Shown: piece after piece, positions 40,669-49,859 of the stretch | Position numbering within the stretch: position 1 is the first letter of the stretch | How the letters are laid out: each line of letters opens with the position of its first letter | From: Porphyra umbilicalis | Lineage: Eukaryota > Rhodophyta > Bangiophyceae > Bangiales > Bangiaceae | Length of the DNA stretch: 64,000 nucleotides | NCBI GenBank assembly: GCA_002049455.2 | Contig: KV918867.1 | Location: 159,990-223,989 of the forward strand | Direction of reading: 5' to 3' | Position numbers and translations under genes: made by a program | Notes under the pieces: model-generated | What the model was told of the DNA's origin: nothing | The model's input: only the letters and a program-made list of their open reading frames with translations | Database searches by the model: none

Positions 40669-41478
40669 AGCCAGAAAAAACCGTGAAGGAATCGGCCGTG
40701 AAGGAAACGGACGCTGCAGCTTTCACATCATATTCGCGTGAACTTGCTGTGTGAAAGCAAACCGGCCAATCAGATCACTGCCTGCCGAGCTCGAGCGCTG
40801 AGCTGCCGACCTGACCGGCCCGCCTGCACGACCCTTGAGAGGGTGTACAGAACCTATTCGCGGATCTTCTGCGAAATCAAAGATGCCCGATTCCTACCTC
40901 GCCCCAAGCGTCTCGGAATGCCCTTGAGCGACGGCTGAGCCGCGCCGCCGCGCGCCGCGGCGACCGGGCGGGCGCCGGCGAGCCGGCCGCTCGGCGTCAC
41001 GCCGACCGCGCTGCGTTGCGACGACCGGTCGTTCTCGGCGGCGGCACGAAGCGAGCGCCCACCCACCCGATTGCACCAAAGCCACAGGCGGGCGTTGCAC
41101 GAGCGCGAAAGAGCGCGTCCGCCGTGGGCGCGCCGAGCGGCGCTGCAACCGCCGTCATAGCCACGCGTCCGTACGGCCGAGCGCCAAGCCGTGGGCGGCA
41201 GGTTGAAAAACTCTCGGTCACGACCGTCAGGCCCCGGGCCGTGGGCGGGCCTGGGTGTCCCAGCCGCATGCCAGTCGGAGCTGTGATAGTATCCCCTCCC
41301 CCCCCCCTATTTTTTTCTTTTACATGAGCTCCGCCACTTGATATGCGCGTGGTTTTCATAGCTCCTGAGGCGGCATGCCTTGGCATAAGCACTGCCGACC
41401 TAGCTCCATGGCTGCGCACGCACGCTTCATTCTCACACGTGGGCCCCCGCCCCACCCCCCCACACGGTCGAGCTCGGC
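40669..41478. other. Intergenic region, no gene recognised
   Basis: The region is GC-rich with CGCGCCGCCGCGCG clusters near 40,940. Frames are open on both strands but have no domain. A C-run followed by T-run at 41,290-41,318 could mark a transcript end for the acetyltransferase gene on the minus strand. Confidence 0.35.
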
Positions 41479-42114
41479 TCACACGCCGCCACGGGCGTGC
41501 GCCGCCGCCGCCGCGTCCCCCCCTGGCAGCGGGAGGGCCTTGGCCATTGGCAGCGCCGGCCCGAGCGGGTCGTCCTGCCCCACGAGGAGCCCCGACGCGG
41601 CGTAGCCACACCGCCGGTACAGCACCACGGCGGTCGTTGACGACAAGAGAGAGACAGCGCGCGCGCCGGCAGCGGCGGCAACCGCCTCGGTCGCGGCGAC
41701 CAGCGCCGCACCGACGCCGCGGCGGCACGCGGCGGGGTGCACAAAGAGGGCGGAGAGCACCGCAGGGGCGGCGTCGCCGCTCACACCGCTGCCGTGGCCG
41801 CCGTCGTCGCTGCCGCCGTTGCCGTCGCCGTCACCGCCGGGCGGGCGGTCGCCGCCGTCGCGGCGGGCCCCACCGCGTGGGCGCGCCGGCGGCAGCGTCA
41901 CCCGCACGACGCCGAGGAGGTCCGCCCCGTCGACGGCAACGAGGCCGACGGTCGTCCCCGCGGCGGTCGCCGCCCACGAGGCAGCGTCGTAGAGCAGCTG
42001 CAACGCACGCACCGTTGTCGGGCGGTAGATGGTGGCCGTGATGGCCGTGAGTGACGCAGCCGTGATGGCCGCCGCCGCGTCCGCGTCGGCGACCCCGAGC
42101 CGACGGACGTGCAT
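41479..42114 (-). CDS. GNAT-family N-acetyltransferase
   Basis: Predicted acetyl-CoA dependent acetyltransferase, substrate unknown. From the ATG at 42114 (MHVRRLGVADADAAAAI) it runs 211 residues. The GNAT fold shows at the N-terminal beta/alpha segment (ITAASLTAITATIY), a central strand (TTVGLVAVDGADLLGVVRV) and motif A, ALFVHPAACRRGVGAALVAATEAVAAAAG, with the RRGVGAAL acetyl-CoA loop. The usual later element VVLYRRCGYAASG follows. A Gly/Asp-rich insert (about residues 80-110) is species-specific. An upstream in-frame ATG at about 42,150 or a longer non-ATG frame to 42267 is possible. No neighbour hints at its substrate. Confidence 0.75.
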   Translation of the reverse strand: MHVRRLGVADADAAAAITAASLTAITATIYRPTTVRALQLLYDAASWAATAAGTTVGLVAVDGADLLGVVRVTLPPARPRGGARRDGGDRPPGGDGDGNGGSDDGGHGSGVSGDAAPAVLSALFVHPAACRRGVGAALVAATEAVAAAAGARAVSLLSSTTAVVLYRRCGYAASGLLVGQDDPLGPALPMAKALPLPGGDAAAAAHARGGV

Positions 42115-42734
42115 GGGCGGCGGCGGGTGCGGCGGGGGCGAGCGTACCATCCGTACGATGGCGCCGTCGGGGTCGTCAAAGCAGGGTCTGTCAGGCCCAG
42201 GATGTGGACGAGCGGGAGTGGGAGGGGGGACGCAACCGGCTGGCGACGGCGCGCGGGGACACAGCACCGCAAAAGTTTGTCCTTACGATAGGCAGATATA
42301 TATTTTGGCCGAATATGTCTTCTACGACCGATCTTCGGTCGGCCAAGGATGCTTTACATTCTCCAGCAGAGTTATTTTGGGCCACCAGAGTGTTGGAAAT
42401 CACAGGGAGTCCCCAAAGAACAACCTGGCGTGTTTACGTTTTGACCATCTTTCGAGGATATCGACTGATGTCGTACGGATATTGTCCTTGCTTGTGTTTC
42501 ACTGACAGAAACCCGGCTTACACACGGCGCACGCAACCGGGACTGAGATTACCCTCCAGCGCCTGCCTCTCGACGCTCGCTGGCATATGTCGTCCTCGGC
42601 CCCAATACGGCATCAACAACCACGCTCCACACTGGAGGGGACTCCTCCCATCCATCCAACCGCCCCCCACCCCCGCCCTCATTGGCTGCAGACGACGCCG
42701 CCTTCGCCGCCGTCGCCCACCCACCCCCCCTGCC
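42115..42734. other. Region between the acetyltransferase gene and the C-rich minisatellite
   Basis: No gene is recognised. An AT-richer patch (42,285-42,500) may hold the acetyltransferase promoter. Open frames here are extensions of those in the adjacent repeat. Confidence 0.3.
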
Positions 42735-43540
42735 TGCGGCCTCCCCCCCAACCTGCGCCCTCCCCCCCAACCTGCGCCCTCCCCCCCAACCTGCGCCCTC
42801 CCCCCCAACCTGCGCCCTCCCCCCCAACCTGCGCCCTCCCCCCCAACCTGCGCCCTCCCCCCCAACCTGCGCCCTCCCCCCCAACCTGCGCCCTCCCCCC
42901 CAACCTGCGCCCTCCCCCCAACCTGCGCCCTCCCCCCCAACCTGCGCCCTCCCCCCCAACCTGCGCCCCTCCCCCCCAACCTGCGCCCTCCCCCCCAACC
43001 TGCGCCCTCCCCCCCAACCTGCGCCCTCCCCCCCAACCTGCGCCCTCCCCCCCAACCTGCGCCCTCCCCCCCAACCTGCGCCCTCCCCCCCAACCTGCGC
43101 CCTCCCCCCCAACCTGCGCCCTCCCCCCCAACCTGCGCCCTCCCCCCCAACCTGCGCCCTCCCCCCCAACCTGCGCCCTCCCCCCCAACCTGCGCCCTCC
43201 CCCCAACCTGCGCCCTCCCCCCCAACCTGCGCCCTCCCCCCCAACCTGCGCCCTCCCCCCCAACCTGCGCCCTCCCCCCCAACCTGCGCCCTCCCCCCCA
43301 ACCTGCGCCCTCCCCCCAACCTGCGCCCTCCCCCCCAACCTGCGCCCTCCCCCGCAACTTGCGCCCACCCCCCCTACCTGTGCCCACCCCCCCTACCTCC
43401 GCCGACCATCCCTACCTCCGCTCACCCTCCCTACCTCCGCCCACTCCCCCCCCTTCTGCCCACCCCCCCCCCCGTCTGCCCACCCCCTCCCCCTTCTGCC
43501 CATTCCCTCCCCCTTCTACCCACCCCTTCCCCTTCCTCCC
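42735..43540. repeat. 19-bp C-rich minisatellite
   Basis: More than 30 nearly perfect copies of CCCCCCCAACCTGCGCCCT span about 42,735-43,345, with occasional units of one C fewer or more. It then decays into variants of CCCCCCCTACCT(G/C)(T/C)GCCC to about 43,540. 19 is not a multiple of three, so each strand cycles through all frames. The unit has no stop in any of the six, which explains the several long overlapping open frames. These are not considered genes. Confidence 0.95.
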
Positions 43541-44309
43541 GCGGCCACGCGTCCGTGGATCGACGGCGGAAGCATCAGTTCCTGTGGCACCCCGCGTCGG
43601 CCAGGGTGGCGGCGCCGGACTTCCTCCACCTTCGGTAGCCACTGACGCCGCCGGGGCATCGCCCCCTCTGTCTTTCGCCCAATGGTACGTGTCTGTTGTG
43701 GGGACTTCTACGTGCGTCTAGGTTGCTCTGAGTGCGATTCCCGTGTGGGAGGCGGGTGCCGTTGTGACAGTGCCGCGTGCAGAGAAGGATGTTGACAAGA
43801 GCACTTTACGTGCTCTCTCACCTCCACTTTTGATCTCTTTCTGTATCTTCATGGCTGTTTCTTTCTTCTCTGGTTGGGGCGGGAGGAACTTGTGTCGTAC
43901 GTACGGCGTTGATGCATGCTTGATTGTTTGTTCCAGGATCGGTGGGTGCAGAGGCCCTCAGTCGGTCGACAAGAACATGTCAATAAACCTGATATTACCC
44001 ACTAGAATCACTGTCAGATTGAATCTCCAGTATGCTCTGAAGAGCTCCACGGTACTCGTTAGGTTACCTTCCCCAGGGTATACCTCGACATCTCGAAGGA
44101 TATACCTCGACATCTTGCCCATGTTTTTTCTGATATTTCAAATCGGTGAACTGTTTAGCCTTTATCTTGAAGTGTCTCGTCAAAACATGGTTTGTGCTTA
44201 TCCAAAGTGGTCGCTCGACAGAATTTTTGCGTTTCTGTGGAGGTGCGGCAATCTGGGGCGGGGGGACGTCAATGCCGCACGGCGGTCCGTCGTTCGGGCT
44301 TAAAGCATT
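43541..44309. other. Spacer, no gene recognised
   Basis: A 186-codon frame at 43743-44303 (+) is open but has no domain. A short tandem duplication of GGTATACCTCGACATCT lies at about 44,077-44,118. Confidence 0.3.
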
Positions 44310-44414
44310 GTCACAGGCTGTCACAGGCTGTCACAGGGGCTGTCACAGGCTGTCACAGGGGCTGTCACAGGCTGTCACAGGGGCTGTCACAGGCTGTCAC
44401 AGGGACTGTCAGGC
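44310..44414. repeat. CTGTCACAGG tandem repeat
   Basis: Nine to ten units of CTGTCACAGG alternate with CTGTCACAGGGG, giving a 22-bp higher period. The unit contains the near-palindrome CTGTCACAG. No coding role is evident. Confidence 0.9.
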
Positions 44415-44619
44415 TATCTCTATCGGCTATTCCATTCCAGAACCAACTCCGCGTCCTTAGACAACCACATGTACTTTCTGTCATGAGCCTATTTAAGTAC
44501 AGTCATTCTCCAATGCTGTCCACCCTTTTTGTCAGCTGACAATCCCTCAAGATGCTCTCTTTTTTCGTGTAGAAGATGTCAGAATCGCCAGTGCAATGAT
44601 GTCTCGTTAACATGCAGTA

Positions 44620-45379
44620 GGCCTGTTGAGTGCGCCCCGATTTTCGGGGCGCTGGTGCAGAATGCGCCCCTGAGCGCCCTTTGAGCGCTCAGTGCGCCCT
44701 GAGCGCCCCTCGAGCGCCCGTTGTAGCACCCATAAATGATCAGGTAGCCCCCTCTTGTTCTTACGTTTTCAATGTGTTTCGTGGAAACTAGCGACCACCT
44801 GTGAATTTCTCTATGCATGTGAAAGAAGGACTGTTGACGGTCATCCGCAAGCCCCAATGTGTCTGCGTGTCGCCCACAGCGGCAGCTTCCAAGGACAAAC
44901 AAGAGAACAGCTGAATATGTTCCAGGTGGTGATGTAGACAACCAGACCGTCCGGCCATGAGGACAAGAAACACACGCACACCATACACAGTCAAGCCGAC
45001 CTATTCACGTCTGCAGCCTTGGCCAAGTAGATATCCGTGCCAAAGATGTCATGCAGTCGTGGGAGGTGGTTGAGAAGGATGCTGCTGCTCTGGCGCCAAG
45101 ACGAGGGCCATCGCTGGTGCTATGGCCACCTCCTGACGGGCCCTTCCCTCCTTACCGCTGGGGCACCTGCAGCCAGGGCTGCGCGCCCATAGAGGCTGCA
45201 GACAGAGTCTTCGGGCACTCGGTCGACCACGTAGTTAAAATCTTACGACAATTATTATTCAGAGCGCCCATCAAAGCGCCCAGGAAACCGTGGGCGCTGG
45301 GCGCTCGAGCGCCCTCTGAGCGCCCATTGAGCGCCTAAAATGCGCTCAAAAAGAGCGCCCTGGGCGCACTCAACAACCG
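44620..45379. mobile_element. MITE with GCGCCC-rich subterminal repeats
   Basis: The ends are inverted: TGTTGAGTGCGCCC at the left (44,624 on) and GGGCGCACTCAACA at the right, with a weaker match extending to TA on both sides (44618-44619 and 45380-45381). The length is 760 bp. Clusters of (A/T)GAGCGCCC words sit inside both ends, a pattern seen where transposases bind arrays. No transposase frame is present. The superfamily is uncertain; TA flanks suggest Tc1/mariner-like. Confidence 0.7.
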
Positions 45380-45606
45380 TACTATGCAGGGGTGCATATA
45401 ATATGGCACTTCCACTAAAAACGGACCCCCTTCCGTTTCTTATGCGGGACGGTTGCAAACGTGCTGTCAGCAATATGCGGGAACGGACAGTCAATCAGCA
45501 GTCAGCGTTCGTGGACGGCTAAATTCCTGAAAGGATCGTGTGACCTCATCGTGTGTGCATTGGCGTGTGCAAGGAAGCACGAGGCTGGAGGGGAAGCTGG
45601 GCAAGG

Positions 45607-46065
45607 CGTTTCAGAAAGAAGGATGCTTGTCCCTTGCCTCGAATGGAGGACTGCTTTGACTCCTTGCGAGATGCCCAGGTGTTCACGTCTCTCGACTGCA
45701 CCGCGGGGTACTGGCAAGTGCCCTTACGCAAGGACGACCAAGAGAAGACGGCGTTCACAACGCACTGCGGTACATGATACTGGTTATCAATGCCTTTCGG
45801 CTTGACGAACGTGCCTGCAACCTTCCTGCGTGCGTTGGATATTATCCTCTCGGGCTTAAAGTGGCAAATATGACTCGTCTACTTAAACGATGTCATCATC
45901 TTCTCCTCGAACGCCGAACAACACGTCAAAGACGTCGACACGGTTCTGCACCGCCTCCGTGAAGTCGGAGTTACCCTGAACTTGAAAAAGTGCACATGGT
46001 TCTCCGATGAAGTCAAGTACCTTGGACACGTTGTCCGCCCAGGGCAACTGCACGTGCAGGGCTGA
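45607..46065 (+). pseudogene. Gypsy reverse transcriptase remnant
   Basis: The fragment starts within the fingers (KKDACPLPRMEDCFDSL) and shows FTSLDCTAGYWQVPL, the catalytic strand with its Asp. It continues WLSMPFGLTNVPATFLRAL, and then YLNDVIIFS where active enzymes have YxDD. The second catalytic pair is therefore changed from DD to ND (AAC at 45886-45888). In-frame TGA codons lie at about 45775 and 45871. It ends LKKCTWFSDEVKYLGHVV, as expected before RNase H. No upstream gag or protease is visible. Confidence 0.85.
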
Positions 46066-46136
46066 GATCCCACCGGATTTACCACCGCCGACGGACGTGG
46101 CCGTCGCCGCATTCGAACACCTTTGAAACGCACTAT

Positions 46137-46560
46137 TGTGCCCACCGGTACTTGCCTTGCCAAAGGCGAACCGGAAGCTCGTCGTCGACGTTGAAGCATG
46201 TGCCGACCAAGTCAGGTGTACCCCCCTCCAGGAGGAACCGGGCGAGCTGCTTCATCCTGTCGGACATTGGAGCGAGGAATCACTGCTGCAAAGAAAAACT
46301 ACTCCACCACGGAGCGCGAATGCCTCGGCGTCGTGTGGGCTGTCCTCAAGTTGAGGCACTTCCTCGCCGGACAACGGTTCCTCATCTGAACGGATCACCA
46401 AGCTTTAAGTTGGATCTACAGCACGACCTACTCAAGCTGACGCTTGATGCGATGGCGACTTCGCCTTTCCGAATACACATTCGATATGGTTCATAAACCA
46501 GGTGCATCGCACCACTTGCCTGACTTCCTGTCGTGCGCCTACGGTGGCACCGCCAGAGGA
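46137..46560 (+). pseudogene. Gypsy RNase H remnant
   Basis: Pieces of a Ty3/Gypsy RNase H are spread over two or three frames: KLVVDVEACAD, NYSTTERECLGVVWAVLKLRHFLAGQRFLI, a stop, then TDHQALSWI, and later EYTFDMVHKPGASHHLPDFLS. The order is correct for the domain. At least two frameshifts and one stop are present. Confidence 0.75.
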
Positions 46561-47791
46561 TATCCACGACGACATACCGTGTCTGGCATTGGCCGAGACG
46601 GCCAACGGCTTAAGGACGGGGAGGTACATGAGTACCGACACACCTGAACCGGTGGAGTTCGACGACGTTGTCGAAGCACAACAAACGGACGACTACTGTG
46701 TCGAGATGTGCACTCGCGTGGAACGCGGAACGGCCAAGGCCTTCTTGCGCAACGATCATCACGCTGTGTATCGCCGGACGCCTTACGGCAACCAATTGGA
46801 TATACCAAAGTCATTACGCAAACGCATCTTGGCGCTCGAGCACCACGCAACATTCGCAGCCCATCCTGGTATGAACCGGATGTATTACACCATGCGAAAG
46901 GCATATTCCTGGCCTTCGATGGTAACGGACATCCACACCACCATCGCCAAGTGCACAACTTGTGCTCAAAATCGCCTCGCCTTGCGGCGACATACCACGC
47001 CCCTGACGCTGTTCCCGGCTACTGAGCCTCTCACGGAACTGTCCGTTGACATCTTTGGGCCCATACCGGCCTCCAAGAAGGGCAATCGCTTCATCTGTGT
47101 TATTACCGACCGCTTCGCCAAGCTCACCAAGTGTGTCGCCTAACGACGAATTACGGCCATGTCCGTGGCGCCAGCCATCATCGACGCGTGGGTGTCCGCC
47201 TACGGGTCCCCGGACCGGATTCTATCGGACCAAGGGCCCCAGTACATGTCGAACTTCTTCATCGCTGTGATGAAAATTCTTGGCATTGAAACGGTTCGCA
47301 CCACGGCACATCATCCACAAACCAATGGGCAAGTCGAACGGTACAACCGTACCATGGCTACTCAGCTCCGACACTACGTCGCTGATGACCCATCACGATG
47401 GGAGGAGCTACTCCCGGTAATCACCATGGCGTATAATAGCCAACCGCACCGGTCTACGGGTATCGCTCCATTTGAGCTTGTTATTCCCCGACGAATCCCC
47501 AACCTCACGGTTCGCAACTTGCCCCCGGGCAATCCGCTGGCCAATAAGGGAACGCTCAATGATGGGTCACCCCTAGCTCGCAAACGCGAGTTCATGGCCC
47601 GCCTTCGCAGGCAAATCCCTGTCGTAGTCGAGGCCTTGCATAAGACGCAACAAAGTTACAAACGTAATTCCGAACACCGGTTCGCAACCCGCAATGCGGA
47701 CGTCAAGATCGGCGACTACGTCTATACGACCAACCACGATCGGCAAAAACAAGCTGCAAAGCAAGGCCATTGGACCCTTCGTGGTCGTTGA
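46561..47791 (+). pseudogene. Gypsy integrase with one nonsense codon
   Basis: The HHCC zinc-binding domain reads HHATFAAHPGMNRMYYTMRKAYSWP...CTTCAQNR. The DDE core follows: LSVDIFGPIP (first Asp), then a TAA at 47141-47143, then YGSPDRILSDQGPQY (second Asp) and GQVERYNRTMATQL (catalytic Glu). Integrase inserts the cDNA into host DNA. Apart from the TAA the frame is continuous from 46502 to 47791. It shifts near 47,770-47,830 before the chromodomain frame. Confidence 0.87.
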
Positions 47792-48729
47792 TGCGGATGC
47801 GGCCCTCCTCCACGTTCGTCATTGACATTGTCGGGGAGGAAAAACGCGTCAGCAGGGACCATGTCACCCCAGCTCCTCGTCCAACGACGACGGACACGGT
47901 GCCGCACCCCCTGCTAGATGGTGTAGACCAACGCAAGACACCCCCGACAACCGCCGACGAGTACGTGATCGAGAAACTCCTCGGCTTACGCCAGACAGGC
48001 GACACCTCCTGCGCTAAGGTGCGCTGGTTCGACTACGGGTCGAAAGACGATACTTGGGGGCCCGTGGAGAACCTCCCCCGCAACATGGTCGTGCGATTTC
48101 ATCGACAGAAGAAAAAACATGTACCGAGGTACGATTGGCAAACGCCTACACGGCAAAGTCGCCAACAATCCGGGCTCGCAACCGTGGCCAACATCGTCAT
48201 GGACTCCACGTGGATACCCACTATTCAACATGTCCATGTTACCGGTAACGGAGTTATCCATGCCAATGTCTCGTGGACATATTTAAGTACCGCCGCCGCA
48301 ATTAATGAAGTAATTTCTGTCGCGTGGCTGAAGTCGACTCTGCCCTCCATGACGCGCAACTTTGCGTATGGCCTCCAACTTGCCCTGCGGCATTTCCCTC
48401 AGCTGAGCCGTGAGTACGATCCGTACGCCTATGTGTGGCCAAAATCCGCGCACGCGACACTGACCGGAGCCGATCCCTCCGTACCAGTGCTCCCCAACGG
48501 GTCCCTCGTACCACCGGTACAGCACTTGGATTCAATCCTTCGTCGTGCGGTGACCACCACTGAGGAAGCAACCGTGGTCACCCCACAATGGACCTACACC
48601 AGTTGGTATGCAACCGCCATACGCGCATGTTTCGAGTACGAAGTACTTTTATCAGCAGATGCGAAGGATACGAATCCCACACCATGGGCCATGCTGGCCT
48701 GCCACTTCCTTCATGGTTATGATAACTAG
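47770..48729 (+). pseudogene. Integrase C-terminus, chromodomain and long tail
   Basis: The 319-codon frame begins in the GPF/Y region (INSERTION near VIDIVGEEKRVSRDHV) and reaches a chromodomain: ADEYVIEKLLGLRQ, AKVRWFDYGSKDDTWGP and ENLPRNMVVRFHRQKKK. Chromoviral chromodomains steer integration to marked chromatin. About 190 further codons follow without a stop (from TPTRQSRQQ to LACHFLHGYDN), longer than a usual chromovirus end. I do not recognise that tail. The surrounding frame damage means it is probably not expressed. Confidence 0.72.
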
Positions 48730-49367
48730 CAGGAAAACTGGGAAGTGGATACGAACATGTCAAACGACAAACAACAACGAGACGAAGAAAGATCAACACC
48801 GTAAAGGCGTAAGCCCCCGACATCAACACACCCTCCCCCCAGGGTCAACCGAGCGAGTCACTTCGCAGTGGACCCTACCCCCCCTCCTTTTCGCTGCGGC
48901 GCGAGTCGCGACAGCAAAGACGACGAGAGCCATCGCTGGCCACCGACTCCTGAGAGACGCTCCGCGCCCGCATGTTGCGCGCCGACGGTGGCGCCCCACC
49001 CGAAGGCCCCCCGTCAGCGTGAGCCCGACGCCTCAGTCCGCTCTGAGCGTTGAAGCGCGTCGGCGCGACTGCCTCCTCCTGCAGAACAGCCTCAAGGTGC
49101 TGAGCAAAGCGCTCGTAGTTGGCCTCACCGTCAACGGCGTGTTGGGATTCGAAAATTGTACCACTCAGCTGCAGCCACAATACCGGTGTGAATGGTCCTG
49201 AGGAGTTCAAACTTATAGTCCAACACTCCTCCTAACGTCACAGGACCTCAAGCCGCCAGGTCTCACTCACGAAGCCAATCCCCAGGCTCCTGCGATTTCA
49301 AGTCGCCCTCAGGTGAGATTTGAACCTGCGACCTCCTGCAGAGTCAACCAGCTTTAGCTGGAATTTT
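48730..49367. other. Unassigned, left of a Copia-type primer site
   Basis: If the primer site at 49368-49381 is real, this is the start of the internal region of a leftward element. A 111-codon minus-strand frame (48875-49210) contains GEANYERFAQHLEAVLQEEAV, which could be a gag fragment, but I cannot confirm it. A tRNA B-box-like GGTTCAAATCT lies on the minus strand at about 49,315-49,325. Confidence 0.3.
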
Positions 49368-49381
49368 CTGGGCCCATAACC
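49368..49381 (-). promoter_or_regulatory. Second initiator-tRNA-type primer-binding site
   Basis: The 14 bases CTGGGCCCATAACC are identical to those next to the Copia 5' LTR at 7053-7066. TG follows at once (TGTTGAAACGC from 49382), as expected for an LTR end on a leftward element. The neighbouring sequences of the two elements are otherwise unrelated. No matching second LTR was found by eye, so this is probably a truncated Copia-type element. Confidence 0.6.
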
Positions 49382-49763
49382 TGTTGAAACGCAGTGGGGA
49401 TAGGGGATGGGGGACCACGGTGAAGTGGTTGAGTGGCTTGAGCTTGTGTGTATGAGTGCGAACGTGCTTTGTTGGTTATCTCTCCAAAGCGCCCCTCTTC
49501 CCATCAAGGGCACTACTCAAGTAGTCCAAGTCGGAGCACCAAAGCCCACCACGCAGCCCAAGCAGCTCGCCCGCGCACGCGCCCGACCACACTCTAAATC
49601 AAAACGCTCGCCAAATCAAAGCATCAGGGATCAAAGCAAAGCCCACGCAAATCAAAGCATCAGAAGCGCAAGAACAAAAAATGTGAAATCGCAAAACTTT
49701 CACTCAAAATCGCACGGGTACAAATGTCGAATGCACCAGCGGTCACCAAACCGCGAGGAAGTC

Positions 49764-49858
49764 GCATGGGTAGCCTAGTGGGAAGTAAGGCACCCACTCT
49801 CATTAGGCGCGACCTTCGGGTCGCGTCCGGGAGTCGGGGGTTCGAACCCTGTCAATAC
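49764..49858 (+). ncRNA. tRNA-like sequence (type II tRNA pseudogene or SINE head)
   Basis: An A-box-like TAGCCTAGTGGG starts at 49771 and forms a perfect D-stem GCCT/AGGC. A B-box GGTTCGAACCC lies at 49839-49849. Between them GCGACCTTCGGGTCGC is a good hairpin in the place of a long variable arm, as in Leu/Ser tRNAs. The acceptor and T-stem do not pair well, so a functional tRNA is unlikely; a tRNA-derived SINE or relic fits better. A T-rich stretch follows at 49,861-49,884. Confidence 0.55.
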
Positions 49859-49859
49859 C

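Larger units (their letters stand above)
45607..48729 (+). mobile_element. Degenerate Gypsy chromovirus, 5' truncated
   Basis: Reverse transcriptase, RNase H, integrase and chromodomain follow in Gypsy order on the plus strand. Gag, protease and both LTRs could not be found, and the left side meets the MITE at 44.6-45.4 kb after 230 bp of unassigned sequence. Several stops and shifts show an old copy. Confidence 0.85.

Noticed and set aside
42735-43345. Telomeric or subtelomeric repeat
   Set aside because: The 19-bp CCCCCCCAACCTGCGCCCT unit is not a known telomere motif and lies between genes and transposons, not at an end.
42204-43721. A 505-codon proline-rich gene on the plus strand
   Set aside because: It is produced by the 19-bp minisatellite, which is stop-free in all six frames; equally long frames exist on the other strand.
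8596-44414. CRISPR arrays at the short tandem repeats
   Set aside because: Repeats are contiguous or irregular with no unique equal-length spacers, there are no cas genes, and the genome is eukaryotic.
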